A DNA stretch of 64,000 bases from Hymenobacter frigidus (GTDB lineage Bacteria > Bacteroidota > Bacteroidia > Cytophagales > Hymenobacteraceae): the NCBI RefSeq assembly GCF_014640435.1, contig NZ_BMGY01000015.1:31953-95952 (forward strand), written 5' to 3'. Position 1 is the stretch's first letter, and each line of letters starts with the position of its first letter. Positions 50,328-59,352 of the stretch are shown here, one piece after another. The position numbers and the translations under genes are program-made. The notes under the pieces are model-generated. The model searched no databases and was not told the DNA's origin. It worked only from the letters and a program-made list of their open reading frames with translations.

Positions 50328-51092
50328 GTGTTTTTTCTGCTCTCCAAGGTTCTCGATTTTTTGCTGCTGCCCACGGTGTGGCTATTGGCTCTCCTCATTG
50401 CCGGCCTCCTGGCCCAGCCACTCAACCGCCGCCGTTGGCTGGTTGCGGCGCTGGTACTCACGGGGCTCAGCACCAATTCATTTCTGGTGAATGAGCTGCT
50501 TCTGGCCTGGGAGCGCCCGCCGGTGGCCCTGGCCGCTCTGCCCCGCCACGCCGATGCGGCCGTGCTGCTCACTGGTATCACCGCTGTGAATAAGTCGCCG
50601 CACGACCGCGTGTACCTCGGGGCCGGGGCCGACCGCTTTACCAGTGCGCTGTGGCTGTACCGGGCCGGCCGGGTGCGCCGCATCCTTATTTCCGGTGGGT
50701 CGGGTGCGGTGGCCGCCAAGGCCCACACCGAGGCCCACGACCTCGCCACCCTGTTGCGCCTGGCGGGCGTGCCAAACTCAGCCATTATACTGGAAGAAAA
50801 GAGCCGCAACACTCGTGAAAACGCTCTTTTTACCAAGCAATTGCTAGCCACCACGCCCGGTATGGACACGCTCATCCTGGTCACATCGGCCTTTCATCAG
50901 CGGCGCGCCCTGGGTTGTTTCGAGAAAGTGGGCCTGCGTCCCATCGCCTTTCCCGCTGGCTACCGCAGCGCCGACCGCCGGGCTACGCCCGACTACTGGC
51001 TGGTACCCAGCCCTGAGGCGCTGGAGAATTTCAGCCTGCTGATACACGAGGTAACAGGGTGGCTGACCTACAAGGCGCTGGGGTATTTATAG
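50328..51092 (+). CDS. YdcF/DUF218 family membrane protein
   Basis: A 254-residue protein from a GTG at 50328. The first ~50 residues form two membrane segments (VFFLLSKVLDFLLLPTVWLL, then LIAGLLAQPL). The DUF218 domain follows, with DAAVLLTGITAVN (~82), RRILISGGSGAVAA (~120), SRNTRENALFTKQLL (~160) and VTSAFHQRRALGCFEKVG (~183). The family is linked to envelope or sugar metabolism but has no fixed function. A near -7 box (TACCTTTA) lies just before the GTG. Confidence 0.8.
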   Translation: MFFLLSKVLDFLLLPTVWLLALLIAGLLAQPLNRRRWLVAALVLTGLSTNSFLVNELLLAWERPPVALAALPRHADAAVLLTGITAVNKSPHDRVYLGAGADRFTSALWLYRAGRVRRILISGGSGAVAAKAHTEAHDLATLLRLAGVPNSAIILEEKSRNTRENALFTKQLLATTPGMDTLILVTSAFHQRRALGCFEKVGLRPIAFPAGYRSADRRATPDYWLVPSPEALENFSLLIHEVTGWLTYKALGYL

Positions 51093-51136
51093 CAGGTTTG
51101 TTGCGCTCGGTACAACGGTCAAAAGAGGGCTTTTGT

Positions 51137-52537
51137 CTATTCCGTCTTCGCTGCCTCCACCACCACTACTTCCTTGCCAATCCAAATCGACTTCTGGTTC
51201 ACGAATTCGCGGATGCCCAGGTACGAGAGCTCCCGGCCGTAGCCCGATTTCTTCACGCCGCCAAACGGCAGCTCGTTCATCGACTTTACGAGGCCGTTGA
51301 CAAATACTGCCCCGCTCTCAATCTGACGGGCCATTTGCTCGCCTTTCTTCGGGTCTTGGGTCCATACGGCCGCGCCCAGGCCGAAGCGGGAATCGTTGGC
51401 CAGGCGCACGGCATCATCGGCATCTTTGGCTTCGAGCACCAGCGCCACCGGACCAAAAAGCTCTTCGGAGTAAGCACGCTGGCCCGCTTTGATATTGGAT
51501 AAAATCATGGGGCGGAACAGGGCGGCGCCGGGTTTCGCCTGTCCGCCGTACAGCTCCACTTTAGCTCCCTGTTTCACCGAATCCTCAACTTGCTGGGTCA
51601 GGTCGTCGGCCAGGTCGGGCCGGGCCAGGGGGCCGTATTGCGTGGCCTCGTCGAGCGGGTCGCCGGTGCGCAGGGCCAGCAAATGGGTTTTCAGGTGGCT
51701 GATGAATTCCTTGAGCACCGGTTTCTCCACAATGAAGCGCTTGGCCGCGATGCAGCTCTGGCCGCTGTTTATCATGCGGCTTTTGGCGGCGGTTTTGGCG
51801 GCCAGGGCCACGTCGGCGTCGGCCAGCACGATGAACGGGTCGGAGCCGCCCAGCTCCAGCACGGTCTTCTTGATGTGTTGCCCGGCCGCGGCCGCCACCG
51901 CCGCGCCCGCGCCCTCCGAGCCGGTCAGCGTCACCGCTTTCAGGCGGTCATCGGCAATGAGTTTTCCCACCAAATCAGACCCGATAAGCAGGGTGCGGAA
52001 GCAAGCCGGCGGCAGGCCCGCATCGTGAAATATCTTCTCCAGCGCCAGCGCGCACTGCGGCACGTTGGAGGCATGCTTGAGCAAGCCCACGTTGCCGGCC
52101 ATGAGGGCCGGAGCGGCAAAGCGAACTGCCTGCCAAAACGGGAAGTTCCAGGGCATCACGGCCAGCACCACGCCCAGCGGCTGGTAGCTGATGAAGCTGC
52201 GGGCCGCATCGGTCTTGATGACTTCATCGGCCAGAAACGCCTCGGCGTGCTCGGCGTAATAGTCGCAGCAAGCGGCGCACTTCACGGCTTCGGCGCGGCC
52301 GTCGGTGATGGGCTTGCCCATTTCCAGGGCCATGAGGCGGGCCAGCTCGTCCTGCCGTTCGCGGAGCAGGGCAGCGGCCCGGCGCAGCACCCCGGCCCGG
52401 TGCGCAAACGTGGTGGCCGGCCACGTAGCCGCCGCCCGGTGCGCCTGGGCTAGAATTCGTTCGGTTTTTGCCCAGCTGAAAGCGGTGAAGCGGCGCAGCA
52501 CGCGGCCGGTGTAAGGATTGAAGGACTCGATGGGCAT
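51137..52537 (-). CDS. NAD(P)-dependent aldehyde dehydrogenase, succinate-semialdehyde dehydrogenase-like
   Basis: A 466-residue enzyme from the ATG at 52537 (MPIESFNPYTGRVLRRFTAF). The catalytic glutamate is in TVLELGGSDPFIVL (~240) and the cysteine in NSGQSCIAAKRFIVEKP (~270). TLTGSEGAGAAVAAAAGQH is the cofactor loop. Close resemblance is to short succinate-semialdehyde dehydrogenases (GabD-like), but other aldehydes are possible. No GABA transaminase lies nearby. The end converges with the ydcF-like gene. Confidence 0.86.
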   Translation of the reverse strand: MPIESFNPYTGRVLRRFTAFSWAKTERILAQAHRAAATWPATTFAHRAGVLRRAAALLRERQDELARLMALEMGKPITDGRAEAVKCAACCDYYAEHAEAFLADEVIKTDAARSFISYQPLGVVLAVMPWNFPFWQAVRFAAPALMAGNVGLLKHASNVPQCALALEKIFHDAGLPPACFRTLLIGSDLVGKLIADDRLKAVTLTGSEGAGAAVAAAAGQHIKKTVLELGGSDPFIVLADADVALAAKTAAKSRMINSGQSCIAAKRFIVEKPVLKEFISHLKTHLLALRTGDPLDEATQYGPLARPDLADDLTQQVEDSVKQGAKVELYGGQAKPGAALFRPMILSNIKAGQRAYSEELFGPVALVLEAKDADDAVRLANDSRFGLGAAVWTQDPKKGEQMARQIESGAVFVNGLVKSMNELPFGGVKKSGYGRELSYLGIREFVNQKSIWIGKEVVVVEAAKTE

Positions 52538-52755
52538 AAAGTGTTGGTGGTTAGTCGAAAGGTTGAAACGTAGCTGGTGGGTAGCAGGCACGGATGTGCC
52601 CCGTATTGAGCCCGGAAATTTTGCTTCAACTTATGGAAGGGCTATTCGGTTGCGTTGGGGTCAGGGCCGTATACGGCCAATTGCTGCGCGCACCGTATTT
52701 TCGTGCGTTTTGCATGATGCCGATTAGGTCTCATCATTTATTTTCAGTCACTCCT

Positions 52756-53316
52756 GTGTCCGACACCTCCCTTATTTCCCTACCACCCGCGGCCGAGGCT
52801 GATTTGGTCCGGCGCCTGCAGGCCCGCGACGAATCGGCGATGACTATGTTCTACGACCGATATTCGGCGGCGCTCTACGGCGTCATCTTTCGCATTGTGA
52901 AAGCCGAAGAAGAGGCCGAGGACGTGTTGCAGGAAGCGCTGGTCAAAATCTGGAATGCGTTTGCAACCTACGACCCCAGCAAGGGCCGGCTCTTTACGTG
53001 GGTGCTGAACATTTGCCGAAATTTGAGCATCGACAGAATCCGCTCCCGGCAGCACCGCGTAGGTAGCCGCACGCAGGGCCTGGATGACAGCCTAACGGCG
53101 CAGCGCCAAGCCGCGCCCACGGCCTTCCGGCCTGAGCACATTGGCCTGCAGGAAATAACCCAAAAACTTATTCCCGAACAGCGTCGGATTATCGACCTGC
53201 TCTATTTCGAGGGCTTCACCCAAAGTGAGGTGGCCGAGGAGCTCAACATTCCTTTGGGAACGGTGAAAACCCGTGCCCGCACCGCCATCAAAGTCCTCAG
53301 CAAACTTATTCGTTGA
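52756..53316 (+). CDS. ECF-type RNA polymerase sigma factor
   Basis: A 186-residue sigma factor from the GTG at 52756 (VSDTSLISLPPAAEADLVRR). ATGs at 52714 and 52717 give a ~14-residue extension and cannot be excluded. Region 2 is DESAMTMFYDRYSAALYGVI through EEEAEDVLQEALVKIWNAF and VLNICRNLSIDRIRS. Region 4 is EQRRIIDLLYFEGFTQSEVAEEL and IPLGTVKTRARTAIKVL. The anti-sigma gene follows 7 bases later, so the two form a regulatory pair. It is a SigK/RpoE-like group with an inner-membrane partner. Confidence 0.9.
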   Translation: MSDTSLISLPPAAEADLVRRLQARDESAMTMFYDRYSAALYGVIFRIVKAEEEAEDVLQEALVKIWNAFATYDPSKGRLFTWVLNICRNLSIDRIRSRQHRVGSRTQGLDDSLTAQRQAAPTAFRPEHIGLQEITQKLIPEQRRIIDLLYFEGFTQSEVAEELNIPLGTVKTRARTAIKVLSKLIR

Positions 53317-53323
53317 ATTAATC

Positions 53324-54208
53324 GTGGAAAACATCCAAGACTATATAGAATCGGGCATCCTGGAGCAATACGCGCTCGGGGAGCTTTCAGTTGCCGAACA
53401 AGCGGCGGTGGAAGCGCAAGCGGCCAGCCATTCCGAAATCCGGGAGGAACTGCAACAGGTACAGGAGACATTAGGTTTTTATGCCGAAGCCCACGTCGTG
53501 ACGCCCCCCGCTGGAATGCGCGAGCGGGTGCTGACCAACGTACTGGCCCAGATTGCCGCCCCCACGCCCAGCAGTGCCTTGCGCGCTGACGTGGATGCCG
53601 TGGCCCAGGCCAACCACCGCCCGGCCCCGACCGAAACCGTCGTGCGCTCCATCGGTTCGGCCACCGCGCCTGCTCCGGCGGCCCGTTCGGTTTGGGCCAT
53701 GGCCGCCTCGGTGGCACTCATTCTGAGCCTGGCAGGCAACGCCTTGTTCTACTCGCGCTGGCAGAACGCCAGCACCGAGCTGGTAGCTATGCAAAACGAC
53801 CAGGCCCGCTTCGCCCAAACTTCGCAGGTAGTAGAGCGCCAGCTCGGCGACCTGCGCCAGGAGAACGAAGTGCTTCGCAACGATGAGTTCAAGGCCGTAG
53901 CCCTGGCGGGCACCAAAACCGCGCCTTCGGCCCGGGCTCGGGTGCTGTTCAATGCCGTTACGCACAAAGTGTACGTTGATGTGCGGAGCCTGCCGGCCCT
54001 GCCCGCTGGCAAGCAGTACCAGCTGTGGGCCCTCGACAAAGGCAAGCCCGTGGATGCAGGCGTGCTCACCGCGGCTACGGCCATCGGCGAAGGCATCCAG
54101 CACATGAAGGATATTGCCAGCGCCCAAACCTTTGCCATGACCATAGAGCCGGCCGGTGGTAGCGTGAACCCGACTTTAAGTACGATGACCGTAGTCGGTA
54201 ATATTTAA
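53324..54208 (+). CDS. Anti-sigma factor, RskA-like
   Basis: A 294-residue membrane protein from a GTG at 53324 (VENIQDYIESGILEQYALGE). The N-terminal ~80 residues (EQAAVEAQAASHSEIREELQ) should bind the sigma factor. One membrane segment (AMAASVALILSLAGNALFYS, ~124) is followed by a coiled coil (NDQARFAQTSQVVERQLGDL). The C-terminal periplasmic RskA-type domain has LPALPAGKQYQLWALDKGKP (~222). It inhibits the upstream sigma until a signal acts. It has no zinc-binding HxxxCxxC motif. Confidence 0.87.
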   Translation: MENIQDYIESGILEQYALGELSVAEQAAVEAQAASHSEIREELQQVQETLGFYAEAHVVTPPAGMRERVLTNVLAQIAAPTPSSALRADVDAVAQANHRPAPTETVVRSIGSATAPAPAARSVWAMAASVALILSLAGNALFYSRWQNASTELVAMQNDQARFAQTSQVVERQLGDLRQENEVLRNDEFKAVALAGTKTAPSARARVLFNAVTHKVYVDVRSLPALPAGKQYQLWALDKGKPVDAGVLTAATAIGEGIQHMKDIASAQTFAMTIEPAGGSVNPTLSTMTVVGNI

Positions 54209-54279
54209 ACCCGAAACAGTTTTGAGCAGCAGCGGAGTGTCGGCTTAGCCATGCTGCTCGCTGCTGACTGAAAGGCTTT

Positions 54280-54313
54280 GCCGCCTGTTAGCCGTCTGGT
54301 TAGCAGGCGGTAA
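54280..54313 (+). terminator. Hairpin downstream of the sigma/anti-sigma operon
   Basis: GCCGCCTGTTAGCC and GGTTAGCAGGCGGT pair with one mismatch. It lies about 75 bases after the anti-sigma stop. The T run after it is weak. Confidence 0.5.
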
Positions 54314-54389
54314 GTGTTTTAACTCCTGCTGTTGTGCGCTACACGCGTGAGCCACCATTCTTTATTTCCATCAACCCTTCACCCACATC

Positions 54390-54728
54390 ATGAGCAATTC
54401 GTCCTACTACAACCCCGCCGACTTGGCCAACTTTGGTAAAATCACCGAATGGCAGCCCGAAATGGGGCGCAAATTCTTTGAGTACTACGGCGAAGTTTTT
54501 AAGGAGGGCGCGCTCACCGAGCGCGAAAAGTCTTTGATTGCCTTGGCCGTAGCTCACACCGTGCAGTGCCCGTACTGCATTGATGCCTACACCTCGGATT
54601 CGCTCCAGAAAGGAGCCGATGAGGCCCAGATGATGGAAGCGGTGCACGTGGCAGCAGCGATTAAGAGCGGCGCGGCCCTGGTGCACGCCACCATGATGAT
54701 GAACAAGGCCAAAGAGCTGTCGATGTAA
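54390..54728 (+). CDS. Carboxymuconolactone decarboxylase family, arsenosugar-associated peroxidase-like
   Basis: A 112-residue AhpD-like helical protein. The active-site pair CPYC is in HTVQCPYCIDAYTSDSL near residue 57, with the upstream E of TEREKSLIALAVAH and the C-terminal EAVHVAAAIKSGAALVHATM. The Met-rich end (HATMMMNKAKELSM) is a pattern I associate with the arsenosugar biosynthesis-associated subfamily. The radical-SAM ArsS is not in the window. A rhodanese lipoprotein follows 53 bases downstream on the same strand. Confidence 0.78.
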   Translation: MSNSSYYNPADLANFGKITEWQPEMGRKFFEYYGEVFKEGALTEREKSLIALAVAHTVQCPYCIDAYTSDSLQKGADEAQMMEAVHVAAAIKSGAALVHATMMMNKAKELSM

Positions 54729-54781
54729 TTCGGAACCAGCGGGCGGGCTGGCGAAGTTTTACGGGTAATAACCAACTCCCG

Positions 54782-55315
54782 ATGGCAATGAAATGGACGG
54801 CTTCCGCGAGCTTTTGCAGCGGCCTGTTGATACTGGCTGGCTGCGGAAACGCCGATAACACCACCGTTGGCCCGAGCCCGGCCTACGACCGGTTGCTCCG
54901 CACGATGTACCGCAACACCGTGCCCACCGTGACGGCGGCGGCGCTGGTCCGGGAATTGCGCCTGCCCGAGGCTCCGCTGCTGCTGGATATTCGCACCCCG
55001 GCGGAGTTCCGGGTTAGCCATTTGCGCGGGGCGCGCCTGGTGCCTTATGATTCGCTGGCCACCCTGCAGCTGGCCGGCGTAGACCGTGCCCAGCCGGTGG
55101 TGGTGTACTGCTCCGTAGGCGTGCGCAGTGAGCGCATGGGAGAACGCCTGCACGCGCTGGGGTTTCAGAACGTGCACAACCTGTACGGTGGCCTGTTTGA
55201 GTGGGTAAATCAGGGAAACCCGGTGTATGACGGGCAGCAAGCCACGGCCAACGTGCACCCATACTCCGCCTTGTGGGGCGTGTGGCTGAAGCGTGGCCAC
55301 AAAACCTATGAATGA
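54782..55315 (+). CDS. Rhodanese-domain lipoprotein
   Basis: A 177-residue protein. MAMKWTASASFCSGLLILAG leads into a lipoprotein cysteine (AGCGNADN). The rhodanese domain covers ~60-170, with the active cysteine in QPVVVYCSVGVRSERMG and NLYGGLFEWVNQGNPVYDG. It probably transfers sulfur or acts as a thiol sensor at the envelope. Co-location with the CMD-like gene suggests a shared redox or arsenic/thiol role (inference). Confidence 0.82.
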   Translation: MAMKWTASASFCSGLLILAGCGNADNTTVGPSPAYDRLLRTMYRNTVPTVTAAALVRELRLPEAPLLLDIRTPAEFRVSHLRGARLVPYDSLATLQLAGVDRAQPVVVYCSVGVRSERMGERLHALGFQNVHNLYGGLFEWVNQGNPVYDGQQATANVHPYSALWGVWLKRGHKTYE

Positions 55316-55488
55316 GAAAGCCGGTGCGAGTACGATTTTTTGCCGAAGCTCCCGATAAGTAAATCAGCAACGCAGGTGCCGCCCAGCATTAACTTACGAG
55401 TGCGAACGCATACCCCTTGGCCGAAAATAGGGCGCAAGCCGACCACATTTATTTCAGACAGCTTTTTTATTGTATGGTCTCTTTACTC

Positions 55489-56373
55489 ATGCGAAACACA
55501 TTCTCCCTGCTGGTGCTAGGCGCGTGGCTGCTAAGCAGCTGCTCGTCCGCCGATGAGAAGAAAAAGGAGGGTAGCCGGACTCCGGCCTCGGCCCAGGCCC
55601 TGCAGGCCGTGTCGCCGTATTTCGACCAGAAGTGGGCCATGCGCAAATACTGGGAGGACGGCTTGGCCGAGGTGGCGACCTACAGCGCCGAGCGCACCGT
55701 GTACAAGAAAAAGCGCACGTTCGAGTACACGCAGATTACGGTGAAGGAAGAATTCAACCAGCAATTCAACGTTAAAACCGATGATTATAAGCGGGCTGAT
55801 TTATTTCCCGTGATGAAGATTAATCAGTTCTGCCAGATTCAGACGGACCAGTACCCGTACCACTTTCTGACCTCGCTGTTTTTCCGGCGCGACCAGCCGG
55901 TGGCGCTGTACAAGATGACAACGTCTTCGCAGGAGTGGTGCGGCAACACCTTCAAAACCATTGTCGATGACGGGGTGAACTTTGAGCAGACCTACGATTC
56001 GTATTGGGACGGGCAGGGCACGGGCAGTCGCGACCTGCGCCGCGACGTGTTTCTGGAAGATGCCCTCAGCTACTCGCTGCGCGCCCTCAAATTCGAGAAA
56101 CTCCCCAGCTTCGATTTGGTGGTGCTGGATTTGCAGCAAACCAACAAAGCCACCCCACCGGTGTACTACCAGGCGCACCTGACCACGAGCGCCGCCGTAG
56201 CTGCCGACGTGCCCACTCCGGCCTGGCGCGTAGCCATCAAGCTGCGCGCGGGCCGCGAGAACGTGTATTGGTTTGCCAAAGAATACCCGAACGTGCTGCT
56301 GCGCCAAACTACCTGGGACGGCCGCAGCCTGCAACTTAAGTCGACCCGTCGCTTCGCCTACTGGCCCAAGTAG
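55489..56373 (+). CDS. Hypothetical lipoprotein (family often mislabelled Maf)
   Basis: A 294-residue lipoprotein from the ATG at 55489: MRNTFSLLVLGAWLLSSC, with Cys18. The mature protein contains SPYFDQKWAMRKYWEDGLAE, TSSQEWCGNTFKTIV and the C-terminal STRRFAYWPK. From memory it resembles a Bacteroidota lipoprotein group sometimes annotated as a septum formation inhibitor, a name not supported by its sequence. The function is unknown. Starts at 55417 or 55474 are less likely given the signal sequence. Confidence 0.65.
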   Translation: MRNTFSLLVLGAWLLSSCSSADEKKKEGSRTPASAQALQAVSPYFDQKWAMRKYWEDGLAEVATYSAERTVYKKKRTFEYTQITVKEEFNQQFNVKTDDYKRADLFPVMKINQFCQIQTDQYPYHFLTSLFFRRDQPVALYKMTTSSQEWCGNTFKTIVDDGVNFEQTYDSYWDGQGTGSRDLRRDVFLEDALSYSLRALKFEKLPSFDLVVLDLQQTNKATPPVYYQAHLTTSAAVAADVPTPAWRVAIKLRAGRENVYWFAKEYPNVLLRQTTWDGRSLQLKSTRRFAYWPK

Positions 56374-56383
56374 CTGGCCGTGG

Positions 56384-57739
56384 TTAGGCGGTCAGCCGGT
56401 CGGCAGTGGCAGATTTCAATTCCCAGGCCAGCACCGCGTACACCACGGCGTATTCAAGGCCTATCAACCACAAGTTTTCGGTGTAGGCACTGGTGCGGTA
56501 AGCCGCGTACGACAGTATGGCCATGCCACCCCACACCAACGGGAAGCGAAAGCGTGACAGGCTGCTGAGGCCAATGAGTAGGGTGAGGTACCAGGGGTGC
56601 ACCGTGGTGGCCAGCGCGTAGTAGGCCGTGAGCATGAGCAGCAGCGTGCCCGGCAATGCGGCCAGGCCGGGCCTGCGCTCGCGCCATGCCATTGCCAAAC
56701 CCACCAAGCCGCCCACCAAGGCCAGCACGGGGCCAAGACGAGCGATTTGATTGTAGGTAGTCAGCCAGTAGCCAACGGGACGGAGCAGGTAATAGATACT
56801 GGCATTGAACTCGAAGTTGCGGAAATACAGCGCAAGGCTGCGGCTGATATTCACGAGCAAATCGGTAGTAATGAATGGCCCAAACAGCGCCGCGAACACG
56901 CCCATGCTCAGCGCGGCGAAGGCGGCAAAGCGTGCCCAGCCCAGCCGCCGCACCAGCAGCGGCAGCGCCAGCAGCGGCACCAGCTTGGTGGCCACGCCCA
57001 GCCCCAGCGCCCCCGCCGCGCCCGCCCAGCGCCCGCGGCTCAGCAGCCACAGCATGAGCAGCACAAAGCAAAACACCAGCCCTTCAAAATGCAGATTGCC
57101 GGTGAGCTCGACGATGACCAAGGGGTGCAATAGGTAGCGTAGGGCCTGCTCCGGTGGCGCGCCCAGCCTGCGAAGCAGGGCTAACAACAGCCAGGCAGTG
57201 GCCAGCTCAGCGAGCAAAACAAAAGCCCGCAGGCCGACCGCGAACCCGGCATCGGAAGCCGGAAACCAACGGGCCGCTACGCCAAATACTGCCTGGCACA
57301 CGGGCGGATACACCGAGTAATAATGGGGCGAATTGAGCTTGCCATAGAGTTGCTGCAACTGTGACAGCACGATATTCCGCTGGGCCGCATCGGGCAGGGC
57401 CACGCGGGCCCCGTCGGCAATAAGCGCATCGGGCCGAAACCGGAACGGGTTGATGCCGTGGGCCACCAGCAGGCCGTCCCAGTGAAAGCGGAACACGTCG
57501 TCGGATAGGGCAGGCTGAGCCGGCAGCCATAGCAGCCGGAACGCCAGCGCCGCGGCCACCCCCCAGCGCCACGGCAACTGGCTGCGCAGCAGCCAGGCAT
57601 ACGCCAGCAGCGCCACTCCAAACAACCCCAGCAACAGCCCAAACGCCGCCCGGGGCGTGGCATAGGCCAGCCCCACGTATGCCGCTGCGGAAAGCAGCAG
57701 CGCCGAAGCCTGAGAAACGGTGGGGAGCTTAATCGGCAA
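56384..57739 (-). CDS. Polyprenol-phosphate-mannose-type GT-C membrane glycosyltransferase
   Basis: A 451-residue protein with about eleven membrane segments. The first loop has the acidic pair of GT-C enzymes: ALSDDVFRFHWDGLLVAHGI, followed by NPFRFRPDALIADG. Such enzymes use lipid-linked sugars outside the membrane. GT2 genes of a lipid-glycosylation type follow on the same strand (57819 and 59353), so the three may build one surface glycan or glycolipid. The exact family is unresolved. Confidence 0.72.
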   Translation of the reverse strand: MPIKLPTVSQASALLLSAAAYVGLAYATPRAAFGLLLGLFGVALLAYAWLLRSQLPWRWGVAAALAFRLLWLPAQPALSDDVFRFHWDGLLVAHGINPFRFRPDALIADGARVALPDAAQRNIVLSQLQQLYGKLNSPHYYSVYPPVCQAVFGVAARWFPASDAGFAVGLRAFVLLAELATAWLLLALLRRLGAPPEQALRYLLHPLVIVELTGNLHFEGLVFCFVLLMLWLLSRGRWAGAAGALGLGVATKLVPLLALPLLVRRLGWARFAAFAALSMGVFAALFGPFITTDLLVNISRSLALYFRNFEFNASIYYLLRPVGYWLTTYNQIARLGPVLALVGGLVGLAMAWRERRPGLAALPGTLLLMLTAYYALATTVHPWYLTLLIGLSSLSRFRFPLVWGGMAILSYAAYRTSAYTENLWLIGLEYAVVYAVLAWELKSATADRLTA

Positions 57740-57818
57740 GGCTATTTAGAAGGCTAAGCGGATAGTAGGCGACTCGAAGTTTTGTAGAGTAATTCGAGCG
57801 CAAGGCTATGCTAATTAG

Positions 57819-59273
57819 CTAATTGGAGTGGCGTATCGAATAATAGCAAACGGTCGCAAACCCCGTAGTGAGCAAGGTATGGAACGGCAGCAGGCCGGCA
57901 TCGCCCAAGTAGATGCCCGCCCCGAGGCCGAAGGCGAAGTAAGCGGCCAGCAGCCCTTCCAGCACCACCAGCGGGCCCACGCCGCCCGTGCGGTAGCGCC
58001 TCCGGGCCAGGCCCACGGAGCCGGCTTTGGGGGTGCGCACGAAGGGCGTGCGTTGGCCTAGCCACCCCAGTATCACCGCGCGGGAGTTGTGCAGGGCAAG
58101 GCCCATCGAAACCGATAGGAACAGGAGGAAGAAGCCCGGGTAGCGGCCCGCCTGACCCACCGGCTTCGCCAGCCGCCACGCGGTATAGTAGTAGTACACC
58201 AGCGGCACAAAGCCGACCAGAAAAACCGACGCCAGCTGAAAAACCAGTTGAAACTCGCGGTGCTGGGTTCTGATGAACACAAGCGGTACGCTCAGCAGCG
58301 CCATAAGCATGATGACGACGTACACGCTGCTGTTGAGCAGGTGAAAAGAGGCCTGCAGCTTCACGGCCAACGGTTGCGGGGAGCGCCACATAGTGCCCAG
58401 GTGCTTGCGGGCGGTTTCGGCCGCGCCCTTGGTCCAGCGGAACTGCTGCGACTTGAGGGCGTCCATTACGGCCGGTAGCTCGGCGGGGGCCACTATCTCG
58501 GGGCGGTACACGAAGCGCCAGCCGCGCAGCTGGGCCCGGTAGCTCAGGTCGAGGTCTTCGGTGAGGGTGTCGGTGTGCCAGCCGCCGGCGTCGGCTATGC
58601 AGGTGCGCCGCCACACGCCGCCCGTGCCGTTGAAGTTGATGAAGTAGCCGGCAAAGGTGCGGCCCACCTGCTCGATGAGGAAGTGGGCGTTGAGCCCGAA
58701 GCCCTGCAGCCGCGTGAGCAGCGACTCGTTCTCATTCAGGTGGCCCCAGCGGGTCTGCACCACGCCCACCCGCTCATCCGCCATAAAGAAGGGAATGGTG
58801 CGGCGCAGAAAATCTGGCTCGGGCACAAAGTCGGCGTCGAAAATGGCAATGAACTCACCGTCGGTTTCCTCCAGGCCGTGGCGCAGAGCCCCGGCCTTGT
58901 AGCCCTCGCGGTTGGGGCGGCGCACGTGGCTGATGCGCAGGCCCTGGGCCGTGTGGTGGGCCACGCGGCCGGCGGCCAGGGCCACGGTGGCATCGGTCGA
59001 ATCGTCGAGCACCTGAATGTGGAGGCGGTCGGCCGGGTAGTCGAGGGCGGCGGTGGCGTCGACAATCCGTTCCACCACGTTTTGCTCGTTGTAGAGCGGG
59101 AGCTGCACCGTCACGCGGGGCCATTCGGCAGGGGCGGGCGGCGGTAGGCCCTGGGGCCTGGCGTAAGCCCGGAGCGCCAGGCGCGTGAGCTGCCATTGGC
59201 CCAGGCTAAAACCGACAATAAAAAGCAGGCACAGGCCATACAGCACCACTAGCAGCAGGGAGAGCACAGCCAT
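57819..59273 (-). CDS. Processive GT2 glycosyltransferase, cellulose synthase-like
   Basis: A 484-residue membrane protein from the ATG at 59273. An N-terminal segment (MAVLSLLLVVLYGLCLLFIV) precedes the GT2 domain: VTVQLPLYNEQNVVERIVDA, VLDDSTDATVAL, FDADFVPEPDFL (DxD) and NGTGGVWRRTCI. The acceptor motif QQFRWTKGAAE (~Q-R-W) is of the processive type. Three or four C-terminal membrane segments follow. It could extend a surface glycan or glucosylate a lipid. The other GT2 enzyme lies 79 bases upstream. Confidence 0.85.
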   Translation of the reverse strand: MAVLSLLLVVLYGLCLLFIVGFSLGQWQLTRLALRAYARPQGLPPPAPAEWPRVTVQLPLYNEQNVVERIVDATAALDYPADRLHIQVLDDSTDATVALAAGRVAHHTAQGLRISHVRRPNREGYKAGALRHGLEETDGEFIAIFDADFVPEPDFLRRTIPFFMADERVGVVQTRWGHLNENESLLTRLQGFGLNAHFLIEQVGRTFAGYFINFNGTGGVWRRTCIADAGGWHTDTLTEDLDLSYRAQLRGWRFVYRPEIVAPAELPAVMDALKSQQFRWTKGAAETARKHLGTMWRSPQPLAVKLQASFHLLNSSVYVVIMLMALLSVPLVFIRTQHREFQLVFQLASVFLVGFVPLVYYYYTAWRLAKPVGQAGRYPGFFLLFLSVSMGLALHNSRAVILGWLGQRTPFVRTPKAGSVGLARRRYRTGGVGPLVVLEGLLAAYFAFGLGAGIYLGDAGLLPFHTLLTTGFATVCYYSIRHSN

Positions 59274-59352
59274 CAGAAACGAAAAATGTAAACTTGAATC
59301 ACAGGGAAGATGAAGCCAATGCGGCCAGCTTGACAGGCCGTAGCCCGAAAAC

